A stretch of DNA of 64,000 nt from Symbiodinium sp. CCMP2592. Its lineage: Eukaryota > Sar > Dinophyceae > Suessiales > Symbiodiniaceae. Below, piece after piece: positions 11,929 through 22,936 of this stretch (positions are counted from its first letter, which is position 1; every line of letters begins with the position of its first letter). The position numbers and the translations under genes are program-made. Location of the stretch: NCBI GenBank assembly GCA_905221615.1, contig CAJNDT010004668.1, forward strand, positions 881,001 through 945,000. The letters are read 5' to 3'. The notes beneath the pieces were generated by a model, which saw only the letters and a list, made by a program, of their open reading frames with translations, was not told the DNA's origin and ran no database searches.

Positions 11929-14900
11929 GGCACCAGGATGACCTGACGCGCCCCTTCTACCGAAAGAAGCCGAAGCTTCGCCCAAGGTTGCTTAATATAT
12001 GGGTGCTTGTTAAAATTATGGTCCCTTTTTGGGTATTATAAATATTGCCGTATTGTAATGGGGGCCCAAAAAGGTACCATAATTTTGACAACCACCCATA
12101 TATAAGCCGAAAAAATTGTCAACATGTATTCCTTGGAGTTCAATATTGCTGTTTTTATATCATACTACAAAGAAGCCCGAAACCCTATTCCAAAAGTTAT
12201 GTCCTTCATGTTAAGGTTTACGGATGTTTAGGGGTCGGCACGTCCCGTGGCTGTTGGGGTGTACAGGTTTCATGAATCAGGGGGATAATGGGTCTGCGGT
12301 TGTCAGATGTGGAGATTATGCCGATGATAATATGCATAAGTTACAGCGTTTGTACTCATCTCTCAAAACCCTACATATGTGCACATGCTTTTTAGCTGCT
12401 TTTACTGTTTAAGGATCAGAGGTTCGGAGGGCTTATAGTGCATTGCAGGGTGTAGCGTGGCGGGCAGCTTCCAGTCTCCTTGCACAGACATCTACCTCCT
12501 TGGTAAAATGCGGCTACTTGCTGGGTAGTGTTCCCAGAATCCAAAATCACCCTGGGCATACCCTTCGAATCTCGGCCTGTGGTCTCGTCTGGTTCCGTAC
12601 CTATGTCCTGAAATATGGTTTATCGCGCTTGGTGAAATGACATGTTGAGGACTTATTCGACGGAGGAGTTCGATGACTTCAGCCGCATCGCACAGAAGGT
12701 AGTGAACGCCACATGCCTACAATGATTTTCCGCTGGGGGTTGCTTTGGTCTGGGTTCTTGGTCGCGAGACATGACGAGTGCCTCGTCGCAGTTGTTTCTG
12801 AAGTTCTCGGACCCCACACACACAGATACGTGTATACATATTATAGTATGTATTGTTTGTACCAAAATATCTGTGTATATATAACTGTTACAAAACCAAA
12901 AATAAGTACATACATGTGCATATATATATGTATATATATATATGCACATGTGTTTACATAGTCTCACACGCACGTATAGGCATCTACATATATAGATAGG
13001 TGTGCATATGTATACATGCCTGTATGTATGCATGCATGCATGCATACATATATACATACCTACATACATACATAGCTACATACATACACGCACAGCTACA
13101 GTAGGTATCTACCTTTGTACAAAGACAGATGGATAGAGAGATAGATAGATGGTTGGGTAGCCCGATAGATAGATGGATAGACGGATGGATGACGCTTGCA
13201 TTGGATAGATAGATGGTAGGTAGGTCGGTAGATGGATCGGTAGGTAGATAGATAGATAGCGGGATAGATAGCTTAGATATACGATTAGATAACGATATAG
13301 GTGTATAAACATACGGAACTATAGATACATATACAGTCGTACAGCTAGGCAGCTTCACAACTGCATAGCTATGTAGATGTATACAAAAGTATTGAGATGT
13401 ATCCCAAAGGGTCCAAGTATCATTATGGGATATACTTAGACCCCCCAAATACCCTATAAGTATATACCATAATGATACTTGGACCCTATGGGTATGTTCA
13501 CTTTCAGGCCATGTCCAAAGAGTTCGGCCAGCCGCTGGTCCTGGACCAAGCGTCGGTGAGCAGCACCAACCGTCGAGGCCGATGGACGATGAGTTTCGGG
13601 TATAGGGTTTCGGGCTGAAGCCCATACTGAAAAATATCGGTTCTATATTATAGAGGCTATAAAGTCTGTAGGGTTGAGAGGTTAGCGGGCCAGTTCTGGA
13701 AGTTTTGGGGGTTATGGGGTGTTTCAGGTTAGGGTAGCTGTAGACAGTAGCCAGACAGTGTGTACTTCAGTTCGGGAAAGGTTCTCATCCAAAGCTTCTG
13801 GATTCAAGTCTCGCAGGCCATCCACCTCATGCGGACAATGTGCAGTTTGACTCAGCGCCTGAGTTGCGGTTGGTTGTTTCGTATCAGTCAGACAGAGGAC
13901 GGAGCTATTGTATTGCATTGATCACACAGGGGCCATGCCAATGCTAGCCCGCTTGGGTGAGAAGGCATGCAAAGGGAGACCCCACGCCGATCCTTCTGAG
14001 CCGAGTCCAACGCTCACCCAAGGAGGGCCAGAAAGAGGGACCCACAAGCAAACTAAAACAAAAGAGAGGCCCCTCGCATCGGGCTCCGGGTGGTGTTCGC
14101 TTTCTCGGTGTCCCTCCGTCGATTTCGAAGTTGAGGTCTGGTGGCAAGGCCGGCAGCTCAAGCAGAGCGACGAGGTGGAGGCCGTCCGTGGTGGTGCTCC
14201 GGTGCTGTGGAGAGCTTCCAAGACGGGCTACAGGACGGACCTGCATGGTGGACCTGCATGGTGGGGCTTAGGGTCGCGATGTGGGTGTATGTCAGGCACC
14301 CTGGACCCTAGAATACCTTAAACTACTGAACCCTGATCCCGAATCCCGAAAACTCCTGGGGTTGCAGAAGTGAAGGGGGTAGGTTTCGGACCCTAATCTG
14401 TGCGGCAGAAACCTCAAGCTCGCGAAGCCCCTTAACCCGGCCTAGACCCCTTATAAAACCTATAGACCTCAGCTCCTTAAACCCCTGATTACACCAATCT
14501 CACAACCCCCCCCCCTTTTCCAAAGAAGTGAGAAGCAGCCAGTCGTGGATCTGCAGGAACTACAGCGCCTCCATCTCCCTGACGAGCCCTGAGGATTACG
14601 GCGGTGGAAGCCTCGAGTTCTTTGACTCTTGGGGAGCCTTGGAATTGAAGGTTTAGGGTTGTTTGGGGATTTAGTGTTTATAGGGTTTTAGAGCTTAATT
14701 GGGATAGATGGTTTAGTTGTGCAGGCGTGAGGGGTTTAGGCAGGGTTTGGGCTTGAAAGGGTTTCCTGCTTAGGATTTAGGCTTGAGGGGTTGGTTTATA
14801 GATCCGAGTTGAGGGTGTTAGGGTGTAGGCATGGTCTTGGGCTTTTGGGGCTTGCCTTGAGACGCATGCGAGCCGTTTGGGGATAACTGAAACATGGCAG

Positions 14901-16042
14901 GGTTCGGCGAACCCGAAAACAAATTAAGGGTTCAAGGTGGAGAGTGCAGGCTTAGGGTATTGAATCTGAGAAGAAAGAACCAGGCTCATCGTCGTTTGTT
15001 CTACTGCTTGCCTGCCGAATGTGGAACATCCAGAAACGCTGCAGAACAATAAGTGATGCTCCAGCATTTACCATCTGATAGTCTTTCCCCAAGACCTTTA
15101 CCATGTTGAATCATACTGGTTTAGCCAGCCTCTGAGCCTTGTGAAGATCATCATGGCCTTCAGCCCTACACAAGTTTAAAGTGGCTGCGATTTTTCTTAT
15201 TTTGTTAGTTTGTTCATGCAGTGTGGCTTTTTCGCTTGGACGCGGCAGGCCACACAGGCATACTCATCTTATGGATCTGTCCTGCACCTTAAACCCTAAA
15301 ACCCTAAACCCTAAACTCGAGGTGCTACAGCGCCTGAGGCTTGCATGCGGCCAGCTGCAGGGAGCGGTAGCCTTGACAGATCTGGCCGGTTGATGCTCGT
15401 GGTTACACTTCCCAAACGGTCCAAGTATCATTATGGTATATACTTATGGGGGACTTGGAGGGTCTAAGTATATACCATAATGAAACTTGGACCCTCTGGG
15501 TTTCAGCTCATGATTGTATACTGTCCATCTTCGCAGTACGAGGCAATCGTCGGTACCGCAGATGAACAATGCAGGTTGGAGCACAGTAGCATCATAGGGG
15601 CTTCGTGCCGGAATCACAGTCTCGGGGTTCAGGGTAAGAAAACGCGGGCTTCTCCTCCTGTCACAGCATATGCTGTTGGTGATGATGGTCAACTTAAGGC
15701 GTGGCATTTTGCGGGTGCCAACAGAACATCCACGCGGTTTCTGGAGTGACTTGGGGTTGCAGGCTCGTCCTGCTGGTGTGGACGCGACATCCGGATGCAT
15801 GTGTTCCGGAAGAGCAGACACACGTTTGCTATTTTCGGCCGGGCACCGGCCTGAGTATATGGTTGACTTCTGCAGATCTGCAGACCTACCCGAAGCGCAG
15901 GCGAAGAGATGTTGGCTATGGTAGACATTGGCATGGGGACGAGGTGCAAGAGGTGCTTGAGCTGAATACGACGACACCGAGTGCCGAATGCAAAGGGTCT
16001 GCAGAGAACTCCTCGTCCTTGTCTTGGTCGCTGGCAGACTAA
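11929..16042 (+). CDS. 2OG-Fe(II) oxygenase, prolyl-4-hydroxylase-like, copy 2 (multi-exon)
   Basis: Paralog of the 6.2-kb gene, same predicted reaction. Exons: about 11929-11986 (DDLTRPFYRKKPKL), 12650-12707 (EEFDDFSRIAQKVVN), 13508-13577 (EFGQPLVLDQASVSSTN), 13817-13854 (GHPPHADNVQFDS, with the HxD motif as H-A-D), 14136-about 14235 (VWWQGRQLKQSDEVEAVRGG), 14557-14650 (YSASISLTSPEDYGGG then EFFDSWG), about 15632-15687 and 15699-16042 (GVAFCGCQQNIHAVSGV then CRLVLLVWTR, CYFRPGTG, stop). The YGGG...EFFDSWG stretch and NIHAVSGV-x-x-G-C-R are classic prolyl-hydroxylase core positions. Introns at 12708, 13578 and 13855 are GC-AG and absent from copy 1. An 11-nt segment (15688-15698, GTCAACTTAAG) breaks the frame; without it the protein lines up with copy 1. 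Confidence 0.8.
12000..12098. repeat. Inverted-repeat element, family A copy 2 (intronic)
   Basis: TGGGTGCTTGTTAAAATTAT pairs with ATAATTTTGACAACCACCCA. TATA lies directly outside each end, a possible target-site duplication. In the intron after the first recognised exon of oxygenase copy 2. Confidence 0.88.
12830..13290. repeat. Compound microsatellites (TATA, CATA, GATA)
   Basis: Successive stretches of TATA, TGCA/CATA and long GATA-type repeats fill most of the 800-nt intron 12708-13507 of oxygenase copy 2. Peptides such as poly(Ile-Tyr-Leu-Ser) ORFs are artefacts. Confidence 0.9.
13403..13492. repeat. Inverted-repeat element, family B copy 1 (intronic)
   Basis: The left end CCCAAAGGGTCCAAGTATCA pairs with TGATACTTGGACCCTATGGG. 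TAT flanks both ends, a 3-bp target duplication. The acceptor CAG of intron 12708-13507 lies 15 nt downstream. Confidence 0.9.
15411..15500. repeat. Inverted-repeat element, family B copy 2
   Basis: CCCAAACGGTCCAAGTATCA pairs with GAAACTTGGACCCTCTGGG and is followed at once by TTTCAG, a potential splice acceptor. In the long intron region of oxygenase copy 2. Confidence 0.88.
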
Positions 16043-16797
16043 AAACAAGAGGCCTTTCCCCAGGGGTCACGGAGTTCCGATCCGGCTCTTCGCCTGCCAT
16101 GAATTTGTCGGTGGGCTTCCGACTGAGCTGGTTCTAAGGCTACTGCGATGCTGTTCTTTCGTGCCTCTCAGCTTCTGCTGGGCTTGTAAAGCCTGGTCCT
16201 CACATTCGCAGTACCGAAGATCAGTGGCCGATACACCTGGCCGAGCCGTACTGGACATCGGTCTCCGGCGATGGTGGCTTCGTCCTTATCCAGGCTTTGC
16301 GGCCAGCTCCAAGGGGAAAAAGCACGACCGACCTCTTTTCAGGCTTCACCCATAGGCCCCAAAGTAGGTCCTTTTTGGGATTACCTGTAGGATTCTAATT
16401 ATGAATCCCAAGAAGGAACTACTTTGGGGCCTTAGGGTGGAGTTTGTACCTGCGCATTTCGGGTTTAGCGTTTTCTTCATGCGAGCAGAAGACTGCAGGC
16501 GAGGCGCCACATGCTGCTCAGGGTAGGTAGGTTTGGGATGATCTGGTTTTTAGAGAGAAGATCGCTCCAGGGCTAAGCTAATGCCGTCTCACAGTTGCTG
16601 GATCAGTCTGTGGCAGATAGGTACCACCTACACAGTTAAATGAACCCACACCATCTCTAAGCCTGGGAGTGCATACAAGCTCGGGAGCAGTATCTCCTGT
16701 GTTGCGCACAGCACCGGCGAAGCTACGCAGTACCCTGTCGTCGGATAAAGGCATCTTTGCATAGCCAACACTTTTGATCACTCTTTAGCTGAAAGCA
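16043..16797. other. Spacer between oxygenase copy 2 and PSMD9; F-box-like segment possible
   Basis: A + strand reading frame at about 16098-16250 gives GLPTELVLRLLRC and a later CKAW, which loosely resembles an F-box (LPxEL...CxxW). It has no supporting neighbours, so I do not call it. A family C element is at 16349-16438. Confidence 0.35.
16349..16438. repeat. Inverted-repeat element, family C copy 3
   Basis: CCCATAGGCCCCAAAGTAGG pairs with GGAACTACTTTGGGGCCTTA then GGG. About 90 bp, closely similar to C4 and C1. Confidence 0.88.
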
Positions 16798-19700
16798 ATG
16801 GATCCTGCTGCGCTTGAAGAGTTCCGCAAGCTGGACCAGGACAGTGAAGATTCCGAGCCTTAAATCCCCAAGCATAAACCCCTAAACTAAAGACTAAACC
16901 TGCCCTTAAGAACAAAAAAAAACACAGCCCTAATTCCTGAACCCTAAACCCTAAACCAGCCAAATTGACTGGTACTACGCACCCGAGACCTCGTCTGGCT
17001 TGTCCGAGTTGCGAGAGCGTAATCCAGTTCAAAGCCCTCGGCACTCAACCATAAACCCTGAACCATGGGTAGACGGTCTCCTAAACCCTAAACCCTAAAC
17101 CGGTTGACGGGGCAGACCCGGTGACAGACAACGCAAAGGTCCGGCATTGGTTCTCATCCCATACTAGATGTGGGAGTTTCCGAAAATTAGGGGTACCCTA
17201 TTTTGGGGTCCTTATTATAAGGATCCTACTATTTAGGGTACTATATTAAGGACCCCTATTTGAGGCAACTGCCATATGAGATTAGATTTCTATTATTTTT
17301 ACATTGTCGTCTGTTCTGTTCTATGCTGCCGTATTGTATGATTGTTTAGACTGTATTTATGTTTTATTATGTGGAGGCTCAGGTTGGTGAAACTGGGGGG
17401 GATGCCACTCGCCTGCACCAGCAGGCCTGCTTTCATCAAGGTGCACAAGTCTAGCTTAAGCCGAAGCTGCTTGCACTTCCGCAGTTTTCCCCAGTTACCA
17501 AGCCCTAAACCCTAGACCCCTAAACCTTAAACCATCCTAAACCCTAAACCCTACTTAAAGGATCATGGGACTTAGTAACCTGGGTTATAAGTAGGGTAAC
17601 TATACTTATAACTACTTGTCCCCAATCAAGGTACTTATAACCTTACTTACTACGTCCCATGATCCTCAATGTAATCCTGAAGCTGTCGAGGAAAAAAACC
17701 GTCTCGAAGCCGAGATCAAGACCTTGTATGACTACCTCACGGAAGATGGTCATGCGGCAGAACTTGTGCAGGGCATAGCTAGTAAGGGTCCAAAGGACCC
17801 AATAATTAGGTACTCGGTTTTAAGATAGTACTTAATTATGTAGGTTAGGATTTTGGAGAGTATATGATTATTGGGCACTTGGACCCTTGGGGTAAGGTTC
17901 AGACATCACCTTGAAGAGCGGCCGTGAGTCCTGCATGCGAGGTATGCCAGGTGTCTCAGGGCCCCTCGTGGATGACGAGGGCTTTCCCAGAGGTGACATA
18001 GACCTCTATGCGGTTCGGCAAGCTCGGAACAAGTCCCCCGGCCGATGCGCTTGTTGAGGTTGTGTTGTGCTGAGCGGGTTTGGGCACAATTGGGCACAAG
18101 TCATCCGAGTTTTGCCGCGAAGACATCAAGTTCGCGGCGACCGTTTGAGAATAGGCTTGGAGGGTCGTTCCGGCTTGGAGGTGCGAAGGTATCTTGTGGA
18201 AGCACACAGAGTGAGCTCTGTAGCTGCCTGATGCAGGACGAAACCTAAGCCTGGTCAACTGAGGTATGTCTGCGCACAGACGGACCACACCGAAGTAATG
18301 AAGAAGATCGAACAGGCACCTTTCTTGCGCAAGCTGATGTTAACTTTAAGTCTCTCACACCTCCATGTCTCCTCTTCTCGGTACCATCAGCTTACATCGT
18401 GGAAACTTCAAGGTGAACATGCAACTTGAGGTATCAGACTTCACCATTTGATAAGAGTCGGGGCTTCCCTCTCTGTGTACCCTAAGGCCCCAGAGTAGTT
18501 CCTTTTTTGGGTTCATGTTTAGAATCCTATGAGGTGATTCCAAAAAGGAACTACTTTGGGGCCTCTGTGTAGTTTCTGGCCAGGCCATTGCAGCGATTCA
18601 CGCGGAGGCGAAGGCCGCATGAAATGCGACAATCCCTTCAAGCCATGGTTAGCTCAGTAAAGAATTGGGTGCTCGATTATTTAAGCTACTAAGAACTGGG
18701 TTTTTATTAAGGAACTCGGTTATTTCAGTTACTATGATAGAGTCATAGAGATCTTTGGAGGATGATAAGGTTTCCTTGTTGCGGCAACTAGCATTTCCAT
18801 TCTTAATAAGAGCCCAAGGGAAGGAAAACGAGCTGAAGCTGCACAAACACGTGGTGGGAGGTGTCCGGATTCGAGGCATAGTAGGTGTTTTCAAGGAGGC
18901 AGTCTTACCTGAATGACTACATGCTAGTGTCGTACTTCCGATGCTGTAGAACAGGGCATCCCAGTCTGTCAATGGCACAGCACACATATATAGGTCGAGT
19001 TGCACCTAATAGCCCAGCGCCACCGATTAGAACCCTTGTCAGGTGGACGTTCCGCGATCAGGGCCTGCTACAGCCGCTCCTGCCGATGCTGCCGAGGATG
19101 AGCCCATGTCGGAGAACCCGAGACCGGTATCAGATTGAGGTATTCGTGTTATTTTCATGGGCTTGGATTCTGATTCGATCATACATGGTTGCTATAAGGT
19201 TCGAGCTCAGATTGAGGGTGTCTTCCATGTCCACTCTCATGAGATTGCCCTGTGCGCCACATTTCTTATCCCATGATCACCGCATTTTATTTCATGTTTG
19301 GTCAAGTTCGCTTCGGCTCGCCAAGTGTATTGTTGTATGTGTGGCTTTCTCAGTACGGTAGCTGTCGCGCAAGTTGCCCTTTGTAGGTTAGGGCTGGGAT
19401 TGGAAGGCATGCCTCATCACACAAGGCCTATAGTAGCTATAAGAGTTGCAAGCCTGCTTGGTGTATGGAAGGCTGTAGCAGCAGGAAGCATGACAGTAAA
19501 GCACGGTACTCCATTTTGCAAGCTGGCACTCTGACAGAGGGTCAGCGACACTGACATTCAGGAACGTCCTCCTCCAGGTGAAGCTGGCAGCTCCTTTTGA
19601 TGTCTGGCTGCATCTAACATGACACCCCAGTTTGTGGGAAGCCCAAGCCTGCAAACTAGAGGTGGAATAATGAAATGGGAGTTTCCGAAAATAGGGGACC

Positions 19701-22700
19701 CTATATAATATAGTGCCCTAAATAGTAGGATCTTTATTATAAGGACCCCAAAATAAAGTACCCCTAATTTTCGGAAACTCCCAAATAGAGATACGGTTTG
19801 GGGTTTGTGGTTTAGGTTTTCGAGAATCGTTGGGAGTGCGGTTTCCCGTGTTTTGCAACGCCGTGCCTCGATTGCACAATAGCTGCCCTGCGAATTTATC
19901 CATGCCGCTGACTACTTCAGACCCTAATCGGCCCCAAACTCTAAACCTAAGCCCTACGTAAACGTCTAGCCCTGCTAGGAGGGTCGGGGGGCTTAGTACG
20001 CAGTTAGTTATCTTATAGAGTTATAGGTACCCTATTAATTTGCCGCTGCTATAGTTTTGGCTCTTTCGAACAACTAATTACTTACTACTGTTGATGATAA
20101 AAATTCTGCATTACCTTAAGAACCCCTAACTATGGGAATTATCGCATATTCCTTTTTATATGTGTAATGCAGGATTCATATCATCAACCGTATGTCCCGC
20201 GACCCTCTAAGAAAGCCGTTTGCTCCTTCTCGCTTCCCCGATCCCAGCTTCAGAGCTTCTCAGGCCGTGATCGACGAAGTCAGCGCGGGATCCCCCGCGC
20301 AGGCCTTGAGGGTTTGAAGGATTTGCAGGTAGGGTTCAAGGCTAGAGATTTATAGGTTTAGGTTTTCAGCTTTGGGATTTGGGGTTGAGGCCTCTCCTGC
20401 GCAGGCCTTGGGTCTGTAAGGGTTTATAGGTCTAAGGTTTACAGGGCTTATATGAGGTTGCATTTAATTAACTTAACGTTTGTAAGGGTTTGTTTATAAG
20501 ATTTGGATTTTATGTGGGGTTTAGGGTTTTGGGTCTAAGGTCTGTGATTTAGAGTTCGTAAGGTTTAAGGTGTCGGGTTCGGGGTGTAATTTACGCTTTG
20601 GGATTTAGGCCCAGCTGATCGGCAGAGTCTGGGTTTAAAAGAAGGGGCTTAGGGTAATTTAAGGTTATGGGATCTCGGGTTTAAGGTTTAAGGTTGGCGA
20701 TTTTCCAGTAGCAAAAAGGGTGTAGGATCAAGTAGATTCAGGGCTTGTGGCGCTTACGGGTTTTAGGGTTTGGGTGCTCAGGGCTTAACAGCTTTATTGT
20801 GGTGGTTTGGGCTGTGGGTCATGGGAGTTTGGAGCTGAGGGCATTTCAGAAGCTAAATCCCTTAGTTAATCGAGGGTCGCTCCAAGACGAGGTTCTCTAA
20901 TGCTATCATAAGTTACAGGGTTTGCAATGCTTGCAAGTGGGGAAGGCGAAAGCCACAGAATCCTTTGCAGACATTCAATCGGCTGGAGGCCTGGATCCTA
21001 AACCCGATAGCCTGAACTCAAAAACCCGGCATTCGGCCGGAAGGGCTTTCCATGCGCGCGCCAAATTCTGCAACCCCCTTTCCCACTGCTTTTTCACATG
21101 CTAAACTAGTAGTGGTCCCTGGTCCCTCCCTGCCGTCAATCCCGACAGGCAATGCGCGTGCTACACAGCAAAGCTTGCCCTCTACATACGCCCCTAAACC
21201 CTGTAATTAGCTCAAACTTCAAACCCCCATAGCCTTAAACCAAGCTAAACTCTATCTATCAGCCTACCCCTATAGCTTTAATCCAACCTAAACCCCGATC
21301 TACCAGCCTGTCTTTGGCAAAGCAGCCATGAAATCCGAAACCCCCAAACTCCTAAACCTTAAACCCCTCGCCCTCTTATCCTTTCTTGGGCACCAGAAGC
21401 CATAGGCTGCTGGCCTGCAGCTTGGCGATCTGATCTGTCGTTTCGGGCCGGTGAACCTTCAGGCGGGCAATCGGGCGTTTAAAAGTCCATTAACCTAGTA
21501 CTTAGTAGAGTACGTACCCTTCAACCTTGTGTGGGGTACTCTAATCCCTATAAACCCCCAAAATACTTTACAGGCGGGGGTGTAAGGTTTTTGGCGGTGT
21601 AAGCTCCAGCACTACAGGGTGTTTGCTTGAGTTGGGGGTTTATGACCACTAGGGATGGCATGTGGGGCCAACAGGGCACATTCCAGCGTTGAGGGCCTCA
21701 GTTTCATGTTTTCCTTTTGTTGGTGCCACGTTCTTGCTGTGATGTAGCCCAAAAAAGGGTCCAAGTATCAATATGGTATATACTTAGACCCCCCAAATAT
21801 CCTATAAGTCTATACCCATAATCTACTTGGACCCTTTGGGCAGTTCGTGGCTGTTCCGGACATGGAGATTCCAAGCACTGCAGGACACCGGGGACTTGGG
21901 CGCGTGCTTCCGTGCCATTGGCAACTCAAGCCGCGAATGGGCTTTAGGGTCTCTGCTTCTGAGACATACATATGGGTGGTTGTCAAAAATATCCTCATTA
22001 TAAAACGACACCTAATATTTAGGGTAATTACCCCATAAGGAGCCATAATTTTGACGACTACCCATATTAGCTTCTTGAGTTGACCGGTGTCGTGGCTAGT
22101 TCATGTATCACACAATAAGCAGAGTTGTTTGCAGCAGGGTTCAGTCTCGGCCATCCGCAGCTCGGCAAACAGGTGTACAACGAAGCCATTAAATCTAAGG
22201 TGCTTTGGTGCCTCAAAGCGTTGGCACTGCTATCCCTGTCACAGTCCTCAGCCGCTTGGACAAAGCAGCTGCAGCTAATGCACTGTACTTGTGATTTTTG
22301 TGTTCAGCTTTTTCTTTGTCAGAGTGCTGCTTGAAAAAATTCGAGGAAAAACCCATCCATACATGCATTCATGCATTTGTACATACATACAGACAGGCGG
22401 CTCGCATACATGCATCATACACACAGACGGACGGACGGACAGACATACATACTTGCATACATGCTTGCACGTTTCATAAAGTAATACTAAGTGTGTGTGT
22501 ATATATATATATATAGATGATGTATTTCTGTGTGTATGTATGTATCTATGTGCATACACACATGCATACATACAGACGTATACATACACATAAATACATG
22601 CATACATGCATATGTAAACAGTGACAAACATGCATGCATCTTAAACCTACGACATGTATATATGCGGATGCGGACCGCGTCCCATTTGAGGGATTCGCCC

Positions 22701-22936
22701 TCTTTGACTGCCGAGGGGGCGATACGCGTCTTGAACTCCAGATGACGCCGCAGTATCTCTGCTGCATGGTCATTCTTGATCGCAACTCGAAGCACTCTAA
22801 ACTCCAAAGGCATATAAGGGAGCAGGACATAGCTGTGCGAAAGCCAAGCCCAGGCGGTGGGCAGGGCGTGGCCTACTAGGACGCTGCTGGCTGTTGTTGA
22901 GTGACATTATTGTTGTTCCCAGGTTGTTCCTCGTAA
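16798..22936 (+). CDS. PSMD9: PSMD9-like 26S proteasome regulatory-particle assembly chaperone, at least 10 short exons
   Basis: Homolog of PSMD9/p27/Nas2, the PDZ-domain chaperone of base assembly in the 26S proteasome. Exons: probable first 16798-16839 (MDPAALEEFRKLD); 17683-17748 (EEKNRLEAEIKTLYDYL); 17951-18032 (GPLVDDEGFPRGDIDLYAVR); 18264-18315 (VCAQTDHTEVMKKIEQ); 18584-18613 (AIAAIHAEAK); possibly about 19076-19125; 20173-20302 (VIDEVSAGSPAQ); 21406-21456 (AAGLQLGDLICRFGPVN); 22200-22250 (PQSVGTAIPVTVL); 22716-22749 (GDTRLELQMTP); 22854-22879 (RWAGRGLLG); 22923-22936 with stop TAA. The order N-terminal coiled coil, LVDxEG box, PDZ core SPA...AGLQ-x-GD and RWAGxGLLGC terminus follows the family exactly, and exon phases join. 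Introns are mostly GC-AG, some GT-AG, one GA-AG, and carry elements E2, B4, C4, D2, J, B3 and A3. Confidence 0.9.
17171..17275. repeat. Inverted-repeat element, family D copy 1 (intronic)
   Basis: TGGGAGTTTCCGAAAATTAG begins the element. The right end is degenerate; the centre has ATAAGGATCCTACTATTTAG, shared with D2 (inverted) and D3. Confidence 0.75.
17553..17673. repeat. Inverted-repeat element, family E copy 2 (intronic)
   Basis: Near-identical to the 1526-1638 copy, with an insertion of about 8 bp. It ends ten bases before the acceptor of PSMD9 exon 17683-17748, so this exon is bracketed by E2 and B4. Confidence 0.9.
17784..17892. repeat. Inverted-repeat element, family B-like copy 4 (intronic)
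   Basis: GTAAGGGTCCAAAGGACCC at the left and GGGCACTTGGACCCTTGGGG then TAAGG at the right. It lies wholly within PSMD9 intron 17749-17950. Confidence 0.8.
18480..18568. repeat. Inverted-repeat element, family C copy 4 (intronic)
   Basis: CCCTAAGGCCCCAGAGTAGT pairs with GGAACTACTTTGGGGCCTCT. In PSMD9 intron 18316-18583, ending 15 nt before the acceptor. Confidence 0.9.
19676..19783. repeat. Inverted-repeat element, family D copy 2 (intronic)
   Basis: TGGGAGTTTCCGAAAATAGG pairs with CTAATTTTCGGAAACTCCCA. About 108 bp, the most intact family D copy, within the PSMD9 gene. Confidence 0.9.
20090..20188. repeat. Inverted-repeat element, family J, overlapping a PSMD9 exon
   Basis: GTTGATGATAAAAATTCTGC pairs with GCAGGATTCATATCATCAAC. 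The AATGCAG acceptor (20166-20172) lies inside the right terminal repeat, so the first 16 bases of PSMD9 exon 20173-20302 (codons for IHIIN) are element sequence. Confidence 0.8.
20330..20860. repeat. Long degenerate TTTAGGG tract in a PSMD9 intron
   Basis: Over 500 bp of GGTTTAGG/GGGTTT-like text with many imperfect telomere-type units, forming much of intron 20303-21405. The exon-end sequence GCGCAGGCCTTG recurs at 20400-20411 inside the intron. Confidence 0.75.
21748..21840. repeat. Inverted-repeat element, family B copy 3 (intronic)
   Basis: CCC then AAGGGTCCAAGTATCA pairs with TACTTGGACCCTTTGGG, followed directly by CAG. Flanking trinucleotides TAG and CAG differ by one base. Confidence 0.88.
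21973..22064. repeat. Inverted-repeat element, family A copy 3 (intronic)
   Basis: TGGGTGGTTGTCAAAA pairs with ATTTTGACGACTACCCA. About 92 bp, between PSMD9 exons 21406-21456 and 22200-22250. Confidence 0.85.
22360..22640. repeat. Microsatellites (CATA, TATA, GGAC)
   Basis: Degenerate CATA/TGCA units, a short GGAC run and TATA repeats fill PSMD9 intron 22251-22715. Confidence 0.85.

Noticed and set aside
12653-13625. Minus-strand ORFs of 138 and 213 codons
   Set aside because: They translate GATA/CATA microsatellites in an oxygenase intron.
16098-16250. F-box protein exon
   Set aside because: Only a loose LPxEL...W pattern, with no partner domain or neighbouring exons.
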